A stretch of DNA of 64,000 bases from positions 42,311 to 106,310 of the forward strand of contig JAFQOW010000010.1 of the NCBI GenBank assembly GCA_017412055.1. The letters are read 5' to 3'. Each line of letters starts with the position of its first letter. The stretch's first letter is position 1. The notes beneath the pieces were generated by a model. The model had not been told where the DNA came from. It worked only from the letters and a program-made list of their open reading frames with translations, and did not search any database. A program made the position numbers and the translations under genes. The DNA comes from Lachnospiraceae bacterium. GTDB lineage: Bacteria > Bacillota > Clostridia > Lachnospirales > Lachnospiraceae. Shown here one piece after another: positions 1-7,267 of this stretch.

Positions 1-258
1 GTTCATATCAACGTGAGAAGCTTGGTTGGCATAAATATATATGCGCTCTAAAAGTTTTTCAGCCTTTTCGCTGGTAGATAAATAATCAAAAAGTGTGTCA
101 GCAGAATCACCAAGATGTCCCTCGTAGGAAGGGAGTGTATCACATAGCTCCAAAAAAGTTTTTACTTCAGCTTCCCATAAATCATCAGAAGCATAAATAT
201 CCTCCAGTGCCCAGGTGTTGCATTTTGCCACATGGGCGCGTTTTAAAATTTCACTCAT
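1..258 (-). CDS. pepF: Oligoendopeptidase F, N-terminal fragment (runs off the window)
   Basis: Reading the complement from an ATG at 258 gives 86 in-frame codons with no stop up to the window edge. A GGAGGC ribosome binding site lies about 10 bases upstream of that ATG. The translation carries the N-terminal pattern of M3-family oligoendopeptidase F: a short basic start, then WALEDIYASDDLWEAE, then an alpha-helical stretch ending in YANQASHVD. PepF is a cytoplasmic zinc peptidase that trims oligopeptides. The catalytic HExxH region lies outside the window, so the call rests on the N-terminal pattern alone. Confidence 0.7.
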   Translation of the reverse strand, partial: MSEILKRAHVAKCNTWALEDIYASDDLWEAEVKTFLELCDTLPSYEGHLGDSADTLFDYLSTSEKAEKLLERIYIYANQASHVDMN

Positions 259-376
259 TAATAAGCCTCCTCGTTTAATTTACTAATCATATAAAAATGA
301 TACACCAAAAGGACGGAATATAAAAGTAAAATAGAAAAATAAATAGATGAATTAGATAAAAATGTATAATAAATTA

Positions 377-405
377 TTGAATAAAATGGAAATTTGATGT
401 ACTAT
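377..405 (+). promoter_or_regulatory. Sigma-A-type promoter for the 790-aa surface protein
   Basis: A TTGAAT -35 box (377-382) is followed after 17 bases by a TACTAT -10 box (400-405). The start codon is at 472, leaving a leader of about 60 nt. This is a consensus match only; no start site is mapped. Confidence 0.45.
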
Positions 406-471
406 AAAATTAGATTGCTTGCGTGGATACGACAAAAAAACAAAAGCCAAAGTGCAGAAAGGAAGTAAAAA

Positions 472-2844
472 ATGGAGAAAAAATTTATTAAGAAAATAGT
501 TGCTGTATTAGCTGCAGTGGCTATGGTGGCAGGTGTAATGAGCGTTTCGGGAATAAATAAAGTAAACGCGAGTGACGCTATCACTTATCCTGTTTATACA
601 GTTGCAGGATCAGAAGAGTTAACTGGAAGTAGCTGGAATGCTAATATAACAGGTAATGAAGCTAATGTGATGACGGGAACAGATGGAGTGTATACAAAAG
701 TGTATACTGATGTACAACCAGGTAGCTATTCGTATAAAGTAATAAAGCATACAGCAGAGGACCAACTAGAGTGGATAGGTGTTAATGGCAATAATGTTAC
801 CTTTACAGTTGAAACAGCATGTGATGTAACTATTACATATAATTCATCGACAGGTGGAATTGCTACAACAGGTGATGGCCTTGGCGGCTATAAATTAACA
901 AATATGTCAATGGCAGGTTCGGCAGCGTTATTCGGAGCGGATTGGACACATGTTGCAATGACAGAAACTAGTGAAGGTTCTAATGTATGGGTATATACTG
1001 CAAAAAATGTTCCAAAGGGAAGCTATGTATATAAATATAGCACTGATAATAGTTGGACACATAGTTGGGGTGTAGGCGGTGCTTATAATGCGGCAGATTG
1101 TGAGTTAGAAGTAGGATCTAATGGTAGTACAGTAACATTCACGGTGAATTTGCAAGGAGTAGACCTTAGCGAACCTTCAAAATCAAGCTTGGCTAATGCA
1201 GCTTCTGTAGTAGTAGTAGGTGGTACTTATGCGGTAAAATTTGAAGTAGGCGATAATATTGTTGTTAAAACTGGAGATGAAACAGTACAGGCAGGTGCTG
1301 AATATTATGCTGTTTTGGAGGCAAAAGATGGTTATGTATTGCCAGAAACTATTAGTGTGACAGTTGATGGTGTTGAAAGTGAGTGGTACGGATATGTTCA
1401 GGAAACTGGAGAAATATGCATTGCGAAACCAGGTACAACTGGGACAATTTTAATTACTGCAGAAGCAGTAAAAGAAATAGTGCCAGGTCCATATAGTGTA
1501 ACATATGAAATAGGCGATAATCTTATTGTGACCAATGGCCCTGAAACAATAGGACGCGGAGATGAATTTTATGCTGTTTTACAGGCAAAAGATGGTTATG
1601 TATTGCCGGAAACTATTAGTGTGACAGTTGATGGTGTTGAAAGTGAGTGGTATGGTTACTTTCAAGAAACTGGGGAAATAGGTATTGCGAAACCAGGTAC
1701 AACTGGGGCAATAGTAATTACAGCGGAAGCAGTAAAAGAAATAGTAGAAGAAACAACAAAAGCTGAGTCGACAACGGAAGAAGAAACAACAGTAGAGGAA
1801 GAGACAACTAAAGTAGAGCCGACAACAGAAGAAGAGACAACAAAGGATGCAGAAACAAGTACTAAACCTCAGGCTACAAGAGAAGAAGCAACAACAGAGG
1901 AGGAGACAACAACAAAGACAGAAGTAACAACAGAGGAAGAGACAACAACAAAGACAGAAGCAACAACAGAGGAAGAAACAACAACAAAGACAGAAACTAC
2001 AACTAAGGAAGAAGAAACAGAAGAGGAGACAACAGTTGCTCTAGAAAAACCTTCAGTAAATACTACAGAAGAAGGCAAGAATAGTGCTCCTGAAACAGTG
2101 AAGAAGGAAGAAATAGTTGAGCCTGAAAAGGTAGTAGATACAGCTGTAGAAAAGATGGAGAAGACAGATGATAAAAATGTAGAGGTTGTATCTCCAAAGC
2201 CACAGACACTTACAAAGGAAATCTTTGATACAATTAAGTCAGAAGGCAAGAACCTTACAGTAGGTGTAACAGATGCAGATAATAAGTTACAGTATTCGTG
2301 GACATTTAGCGATAAGGCTATAAGTAATACAAATATGAATATTGATTTAACTATTACATTTGATGCTCCTAAGAAAGAGGAAATCTCAAAACTCACTGGA
2401 AATAAAGAAGCTGCATATATCTCATTTGCTCATCATGGAGAACTTCCAGGAGCAGCTACAATTAAGACATATGTGGGCGATAAGTATAAGAATGGTGATG
2501 TGGTTTATTTGTATTACTTCGATGAAGAGAACAATAAGGTACTTATGGTAGGTGATAAGCCACTTACAATAAAGGCTGGATATGCAGAATATACAATCAC
2601 TCACTGTTCAACATATTTCCTTATGGGAGAAAAGCTTGCAGGTGTGGCAAAGGATGTAGCTTCACTTGATGATGCTAATGTAAATGTAAAAGATTCAGAG
2701 ACAGAAAGTACAACAACTTCATCTAATCCAGGCAATACAGCAAAACCAGGCGATAATTCACATATAGTAATCTGGAGTGCAATCTTATGCATTATGGTAG
2801 GTATCGTTGTATTTAGTAGAAGGAAGCAATTAATAGAAGAATAA
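472..2844 (+). CDS. Secreted, membrane-anchored starch-binding-type surface protein, Thr/Glu-rich
   Basis: This 790-residue protein begins with a signal peptide (about residues 1-33, cleavage near VNA). Two beta-sandwich modules follow (about 38-130 and 138-235) with the VAGS..L.G..W and KVYTDVQPGSYSYKV pattern of X25-type modules found in bacterial pullulanases and amylases. Then come two near-identical repeats of about 85 residues (about 253-340 and 341-428), a Thr/Glu-rich linker with 12-residue repeats, and a C-terminal domain of about 180 residues. A KPGD motif, a hydrophobic helix and an RRK tail end the protein, as in cell-surface anchoring. No catalytic domain is visible, so it probably binds alpha-glucan for the nearby pullulanase. 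A GGAAG ribosome binding site precedes the ATG. Confidence 0.65.
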   Translation: MEKKFIKKIVAVLAAVAMVAGVMSVSGINKVNASDAITYPVYTVAGSEELTGSSWNANITGNEANVMTGTDGVYTKVYTDVQPGSYSYKVIKHTAEDQLEWIGVNGNNVTFTVETACDVTITYNSSTGGIATTGDGLGGYKLTNMSMAGSAALFGADWTHVAMTETSEGSNVWVYTAKNVPKGSYVYKYSTDNSWTHSWGVGGAYNAADCELEVGSNGSTVTFTVNLQGVDLSEPSKSSLANAASVVVVGGTYAVKFEVGDNIVVKTGDETVQAGAEYYAVLEAKDGYVLPETISVTVDGVESEWYGYVQETGEICIAKPGTTGTILITAEAVKEIVPGPYSVTYEIGDNLIVTNGPETIGRGDEFYAVLQAKDGYVLPETISVTVDGVESEWYGYFQETGEIGIAKPGTTGAIVITAEAVKEIVEETTKAESTTEEETTVEEETTKVEPTTEEETTKDAETSTKPQATREEATTEEETTTKTEVTTEEETTTKTEATTEEETTTKTETTTKEEETEEETTVALEKPSVNTTEEGKNSAPETVKKEEIVEPEKVVDTAVEKMEKTDDKNVEVVSPKPQTLTKEIFDTIKSEGKNLTVGVTDADNKLQYSWTFSDKAISNTNMNIDLTITFDAPKKEEISKLTGNKEAAYISFAHHGELPGAATIKTYVGDKYKNGDVVYLYYFDEENNKVLMVGDKPLTIKAGYAEYTITHCSTYFLMGEKLAGVAKDVASLDDANVNVKDSETESTTTSSNPGNTAKPGDNSHIVIWSAILCIMVGIVVFSRRKQLIEE
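1885..1992 (+). repeat. Three tandem 36-bp repeats in the Thr/Glu linker
   Basis: Three consecutive 36-bp units (1885-1920, 1921-1956, 1957-1992) encode variants of E-(V/A)-TTEEETTTKT. They differ at only a few positions. In-frame tandem repeats like these can vary in copy number between strains. Confidence 0.8.
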
Positions 2845-2880
2845 AGTTATGGATATAGTTATCTGTAATAAGTAAAATTA

Positions 2881-2908
2881 ATGGGTGTAATCGTAAGGTT
2901 ACACCCAT
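2881..2908 (+). terminator. Hairpin after the 790-aa gene (weak terminator)
   Basis: A 10-bp perfect stem (ATGGGTGTAA with TTACACCCAT) closes an 8-base loop, 36 bases after the stop codon. No T-run follows, so it may be an mRNA 3' end stabiliser rather than a classical terminator. The rest of the gap to 3201 (about 290 bp) is AT-rich, with further short inverted repeats near 3000-3050 and no ORF I would support. Confidence 0.4.
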
Positions 2909-3101
2909 ACTATTATGTTACGGATGATACAAAACTATCTAATGATAGAAAAATGCAAATGAAAATGCGATAAAAAGCAACAATAAAATCTTATATATTG
3001 ATACTAAACTATAAAAAATGATAGTTTTGTTCGATATTTTGAGTATCAAATATAAAAAAATTATATTTTGATATAAAATAATTTGAAAATTCAAGGCGAT
3101 A

Positions 3102-3129
3102 TTGAAAAAATATGGGTTTGTGATAGAAT
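3102..3129 (+). promoter_or_regulatory. Promoter for the 503-aa CBM protein
   Basis: TTGAAA (3102-3107) and TAGAAT (3124-3129) are separated by 16 bases, with a TGTGA extended -10 context. The start codon is at 3202. Confidence 0.4.
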
Positions 3130-3201
3130 ATCTACATAGGTTGCCTGAATGATGGCAGGCATAGGAGAATAAATGCCAAAGGGCAGAAAGGAAATGAAAA
3201 A

Positions 3202-4713
3202 ATGAAGAAAAATATTTTTAAGAAAATCGTTGCTTCATTAGCTACAGTAGCTATGGCAGCAGGATTATTTACAGTAATGCCAGCTGAAGAAGCTAAGGCT
3301 GCTGGAACAACAAAGTTGGTTGTGGATTTTAGTACTGCACCTACAGACCCAAATGCTGTATATTTGGATATATCAAATGAAAATGGTGCCACAATTACCT
3401 CAACAGGTGAGGCAAAAGATGCATTTAGCTGGGGCAGAGATTTGTACAAAATGACAGTAGATTCTTCGGACAATACAAGATATACAGTAGACATTAGTGG
3501 AGAAGTTGATAAGACAGCTGACAAAAAGTGTGTATTGCAGTTTGTTGTTGGTGGAAGTCAAGGATATAAGGTGTATGTGCATGACTTAGCTGGATATGGA
3601 ACAACAAATACATATTATTTTACATGTGATATGGGTAATACAAGTTGGCCAGATGTTATGGGTACAGCGTCAGCAACAGATCCAAAAAAAGTTGATGCTA
3701 GTGGTGTTATTGATGCAATAAATGCAATAGGTACTGTAGAGTTAACAACTGAGTCAGAGAATAAGATTAAAGCAGCAGAAACAGCATATACTAATTTTAT
3801 AAATGCTGGTGGTGATGAGGCTGATGTTACAAATTATGATAAGTTAACAGAAGCAAGAGCTAAGTATGAGGAATTAAAAGCAGCAAAGGATGCTGCTGAT
3901 GCAGGTAAACTTACTGTATATGTAAAGAATGCTGATTGGACAACTATGAGTGTTTATGGTTGGGATGGAGCTGAATTTGGAACTTGGCCTGGTAAGAGTC
4001 TTACACCTTTAAAGGCTAATGCTGGTTGGTTTAGTGTTTCTTTTGATATTACAAAGGCGACAAATCTTATCTTTAACGATGGTAAAGCAGAAGGTGCTAC
4101 ACAGACTGTAGACTGGACAAATGTTAAGGCTGGTACATATTGGTTAGTATTATCAGAAAAAAATGACGCAGGTAAGTATCTTGTGGATAATGTTTCAACA
4201 ACAAAGCCAGATGGATGGAAAGATGAAGCTGCTGAGGAAGTAGAAAATAAGGTTCCAGAAACAAATAAGGTTCCAGAAACAAATAAAACGCCAGAAACAG
4301 AAGCTAAGAAGGGCGTTACTGTAGAAGTTACACTTAGTGCTGATGCAAAGTGGGATAAGGTATTCCTTTATGCTTGGGGTGGAGATGCTAAGATTGAGTG
4401 GCCAGGTATTGAAATGACAGCTAAGGATGGCAAGTGGTATGCAACTATTGATACAACAGCTACAAAGTTAAGCTTTGTTATCTCAAATGGCGATAAAGAG
4501 CAGACAGTTGATATCAAGGATGTAGAAGGTAAAGATGTTAAGATTACACTTGGTGCTAAGAATGCAGACGGCAAGTTTGAAGCCTCAGCTAAGGTTGTTA
4601 GCGGTGGTTCAGCTAAGCCTGGCGATGCAGCTCCAATCGTAATGATGTTTGCAGTAGCTGCAGTAGCTGCAGGTATGGTAGTTGCTTCTAAGAAGAAGAC
4701 AATTTGCGAATAG
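3202..4713 (+). CDS. Secreted, anchored protein with two CBM26-like starch-binding modules
   Basis: The 503-residue product has a signal peptide (about 1-34, ending KAAG), then a beta-rich module (about 36-150) I cannot place. A helical spacer follows (about 175-233). Next is a CBM26-like domain (about 236-340) with VYVKNA, YGWDG, TWPGK and LIFNDG, the usual aromatic starch-binding pattern. After a PETNK-repeat linker comes a second CBM26-like domain (about 368-470) with YAWGG and WPGIEM. The end is AKPGD, a hydrophobic helix and KKK. No hydrolase domain is present, so it most likely holds starch or maltooligosaccharide at the cell surface. GAAAGGAAATG-type spacing supports the ATG start. Confidence 0.7.
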   Translation: MKKNIFKKIVASLATVAMAAGLFTVMPAEEAKAAGTTKLVVDFSTAPTDPNAVYLDISNENGATITSTGEAKDAFSWGRDLYKMTVDSSDNTRYTVDISGEVDKTADKKCVLQFVVGGSQGYKVYVHDLAGYGTTNTYYFTCDMGNTSWPDVMGTASATDPKKVDASGVIDAINAIGTVELTTESENKIKAAETAYTNFINAGGDEADVTNYDKLTEARAKYEELKAAKDAADAGKLTVYVKNADWTTMSVYGWDGAEFGTWPGKSLTPLKANAGWFSVSFDITKATNLIFNDGKAEGATQTVDWTNVKAGTYWLVLSEKNDAGKYLVDNVSTTKPDGWKDEAAEEVENKVPETNKVPETNKTPETEAKKGVTVEVTLSADAKWDKVFLYAWGGDAKIEWPGIEMTAKDGKWYATIDTTATKLSFVISNGDKEQTVDIKDVEGKDVKITLGAKNADGKFEASAKVVSGGSAKPGDAAPIVMMFAVAAVAAGMVVASKKKTICE

Positions 4714-4756
4714 TCAATTAGAATTTTACAATACCATCATATATAAAATATTGAAT

Positions 4757-4785
4757 GTGGCAGGCATTAGCCTGTCACATTTTTT
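4757..4785 (+). terminator. Rho-independent terminator
   Basis: A 9-bp stem (GTGGCAGGC with GCCTGTCAC, one G-U pair) closes an ATTA loop and is followed by a six-T run. It lies 43 bases after the stop of the CBM26-like protein. Confidence 0.85.
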
Positions 4786-4859
4786 GTGCAATAGTTACAT
4801 AAAAATAAAGTTATATATATTAAAACTGTAGAAAAATAATAAAAAAAATGACTTTGCTA

Positions 4860-4888
4860 TTGTAAAGTTATAAAAAAAGGTATATAAT
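4860..4888 (+). promoter_or_regulatory. Promoter for the 173-aa X25 protein
   Basis: TTGTAA (4860-4865) and a perfect TATAAT (4883-4888) are spaced by 17 bases, 57 bases upstream of the start codon. Confidence 0.5.
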
Positions 4889-4945
4889 CATTACATAATT
4901 TGGGAAGAAACCCATACAAAAATATTTTAAGAGAGGTGCAGAGTA

Positions 4946-5467
4946 ATGAAGAAATTATTCAAGAAAATCGCTACAGTAGTAGCAGCTGTTTCAATGGTAG
5001 CAGCTATGACAACAACAGCTTTTGCAGCAGATGATACATATCATGTAGCTGGTGCAGAGGGATTATGTGGTGTTAACTGGGATCCATCAGGAAATCAGAT
5101 GGAGAAGCAGGCTGACGGTACATATGCTAAGGAATTCAAGGACATCAAGGCTGGTGACTATGAGTTCAAGATTGCTACAAACGGTGCGTGGGACAATGGT
5201 GAATACAACCTTGAAGGAGATGCTTCAAGCGGTGGTGCAAATGCTAAGGTTACAGTAGAGAAAGATGGTTCTACAGTATTAATTACATTTGATGGAACTA
5301 AGGCAGCTGTTAAGGTTACAGCTCCACCAGCAGATACACCAGCAGATAAGCCAGCTGATGAAACTCCAAAGACAGGTGATTCTACAGCAGTTGTAGCTAT
5401 GGTTGCAGTAGCAGCAGTAGCAGGTGCTTTAGTAGTAGCTTCTAGAAGACAGACAGCTAACAACTAA
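4946..5467 (+). CDS. Small surface protein with one X25-type module and PKTGD sorting-like tail
   Basis: The 173-residue protein has a signal peptide (1-27, cleavage after TAFA) and one module (about 29-125) with VAGAEGLCGVNW and IKAGDYEFKI, matching the modules of the 790-residue protein upstream. A Pro-rich linker (PADTPADKPADE) leads to PKTGDST, a hydrophobic helix and RR. This order resembles a sortase signal, with PKTG in place of LPXTG. It is probably a minimal wall- or membrane-anchored glucan-binding protein. An AAGAGAGG ribosome binding site precedes the ATG. The gene has its own promoter and terminator. Confidence 0.7.
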   Translation: MKKLFKKIATVVAAVSMVAAMTTTAFAADDTYHVAGAEGLCGVNWDPSGNQMEKQADGTYAKEFKDIKAGDYEFKIATNGAWDNGEYNLEGDASSGGANAKVTVEKDGSTVLITFDGTKAAVKVTAPPADTPADKPADETPKTGDSTAVVAMVAVAAVAGALVVASRRQTANN

Positions 5468-5496
5468 TTATAGTTTTTAACTAAAATGTACATTAA

Positions 5497-5528
5497 GCCA
5501 TGACAGGTAAAACTGTCGTGGCTTTTTT
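5497..5528 (+). terminator. Rho-independent terminator
   Basis: GCCATGACAG pairs with CTGTCGTGGC around a six-base loop, followed directly by six Ts. Confidence 0.88.
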
Positions 5529-5671
5529 GTGCTTTTATTTTTGAATTGACGAATAGAATTTATTATGATAATATACTCGTATAGACGAAATGATTATTTC
5601 ATAAAGAGACGTATCAACGTAGTTATTGGGAGAGGACCATGTAATCCAAATTGCTAAATATAAAGGAGCAC

Positions 5672-6664
5672 ATGTCCAAAATGAAAAAAACAAAGGAAAC
5701 AAATGAACTAAAGAAACAGATTAATGAGAAACACATTTTACAGTGGCATCCTGCATTTTATGCAGGTATACAGATTGAGCTAGAGGATGATGCGGATAAA
5801 CTAACGTTTATAAGAGAATATCCCCTTGCTACAAAACCTATACTCATAGATGTGTTGATTATTAAAAAGAATACGGAAGATAAGATTAAGAAAAATATTG
5901 GAAATATATTCCGAAAACATAACATAGTAGAGTATAAAAGTCCTAGAGATTATCTAAGTATTGATGATTTCTATAAGGTGTATGCATATACATGTTATTA
6001 CATATCTTCATCTAAGAAAGTGAATGGTATATCAGCAGATGAAGTAACTATAACTTTTGTATCATTTAGATATCCTGATAAGATGTTAAAGCTTCTTAAG
6101 CAGGATAGAGGACTAGAGATTAAGAAAGTAGATAAAGGCATCTATTACATCTTAGGAGATTCATTCCCTATGCAACTTATAGTTACAAAGAAATTGTCAC
6201 CAGATAATAATTTTTGGCTTAGCTGCTTGACTAATGATTTAAAGGGTCATAGTATTATAGATAAGATATCATCGGAATATAGGAAGCATCGAAGAGATGA
6301 ACTGTATAAGTCCGTTATGAACATCATAGTAAGAGCGAACAAGGAACAGTTTGAGGAGGAAAAAAATATGTGTGAGGCTATTTTAGAATTGTTTCAGGAT
6401 GAAGTAGATATAGCGACTAAAAAGGCGAGAGAGGAAGGAAGAAGTGAAGGAAGAAATGAAGGAAGAAGTGAAGGAAGAAGCGAAGGAAGAGGCGAGGGTA
6501 TATCGGAAGCAGTAGTTATGTTGCTTGCTAATTATGGAACTGTAACTACATCTTTAACTGAAAAGATAGGTGAGGAAAAAGACATCACAGTATTAAAATC
6601 TTGGGTAAATCTAGCAGCAGGAGTATCTTCTATAGAAGAGTTTGAAGATAGAATGTATGAGTGA
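5672..6664 (+). CDS. Rpn/PD-(D/E)XK transposase-like nuclease with an EGR-repeat tail
   Basis: The product is about 330 residues. Its first 220 residues have the layout of the Rpn-type PD-(D/E)XK family: an early WHPAFYAG segment, a long variable middle (PILIDVLIIKK, YKSPRDYLS) and a helical C-terminal part. The ILIDVLIIKK and EYKSPRD strands could supply the D and ExK catalytic residues. The tail (about 255-275) is a run of EGRS/EGRN repeats, typical of these proteins, which are often misnamed in databases. AAAGGAG at 5662-5668 favours ATG 5672 or 5681 over an upstream TTG at 5651. Related proteins promote recombination in other bacteria; the role here is unknown. Confidence 0.6.
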   Translation: MSKMKKTKETNELKKQINEKHILQWHPAFYAGIQIELEDDADKLTFIREYPLATKPILIDVLIIKKNTEDKIKKNIGNIFRKHNIVEYKSPRDYLSIDDFYKVYAYTCYYISSSKKVNGISADEVTITFVSFRYPDKMLKLLKQDRGLEIKKVDKGIYYILGDSFPMQLIVTKKLSPDNNFWLSCLTNDLKGHSIIDKISSEYRKHRRDELYKSVMNIIVRANKEQFEEEKNMCEAILELFQDEVDIATKKAREEGRSEGRNEGRSEGRSEGRGEGISEAVVMLLANYGTVTTSLTEKIGEEKDITVLKSWVNLAAGVSSIEEFEDRMYE

Positions 6665-6682
6665 TGGGATGAAGGAGTGCTT

Positions 6683-7057
6683 ATGATTATCAGTGAAAGA
6701 ATATTTAAAATTCTTAAAGAAAAAAATATGTCACAGGGAAGTTTTGCAAAACAAGTTGGTTTGGCAAGTAGTACTGTTAGCGATTGGAAAACAAAAAAGA
6801 CTAATCCTTCAGCAGATAAAATTATGGACATTTGCGTAGTACTAGAAGTGACACCAGAGCAATTATTGACTGGCAAAGGCGTAGATGAAGATTATATAGA
6901 GGATAAAAAAGAAAATACCAAGAAAAAAACAAATATAACAAAAGAGGATCTTTGTATTATAGAGAGTGTTCACTCTCTAAAGGACGCACAGAGAAAACGT
7001 CTTATGAAGTATATAGAGACGTTAAAACAGTTGGAAGAATTGGAGACTTTTAAGTAG
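6683..7057 (+). CDS. XRE-family transcriptional regulator
   Basis: This 124-residue protein has a Cro/C1-type helix-turn-helix in residues 1-65: SERIFKILKEKNMSQ, then FAKQVGLASSTVSDW with the recognition helix, then the conserved P...I..I....LLTG end. A Lys-rich C-terminal helix (about 85-124) may mediate dimerisation. GAAGGAG (6671-6677) sits 5 bases before ATG 6683. The gene starts 18 bases after the nuclease-like gene, so the two are probably cotranscribed. Its target is unknown. Confidence 0.85.
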   Translation: MIISERIFKILKEKNMSQGSFAKQVGLASSTVSDWKTKKTNPSADKIMDICVVLEVTPEQLLTGKGVDEDYIEDKKENTKKKTNITKEDLCIIESVHSLKDAQRKRLMKYIETLKQLEELETFK

Positions 7058-7072
7058 TTGTAATGTTGATAT

Positions 7073-7117
7073 AAAACCTTTGAAAACTAGTATAATACTA
7101 TGATTTCAAAGGTTTTT
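7073..7117 (+). terminator. Terminator after the XRE gene
   Basis: AAAACCTTTGAAA pairs perfectly with TTTCAAAGGTTTT across an 18-base loop, followed by a T-rich stretch. Confidence 0.75.
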
Positions 7118-7267
7118 ATATCAAATTTTTTTTATAGTATTTTTTGTCTTCAAAAAAATGATATGAAAAATAAATTTGTTATATATATCTAAAAAAAACA
7201 ATATGGTAAAATAGTGTTAATTGGGTGAGTTATGCTCATCGTATAAAAAAGAAAGGAGACGAATTTA

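Noticed and set aside
93..278. Open frame of 61 codons on the plus strand
   Set aside because: It lies opposite the leftward oligoendopeptidase F start, which has a good ribosome binding site and family pattern.
1869..2396. 175-codon Ser/Val-rich frame on the minus strand
   Set aside because: It is the reverse of Thr/Glu codon repeats; low complexity and no ribosome binding site.
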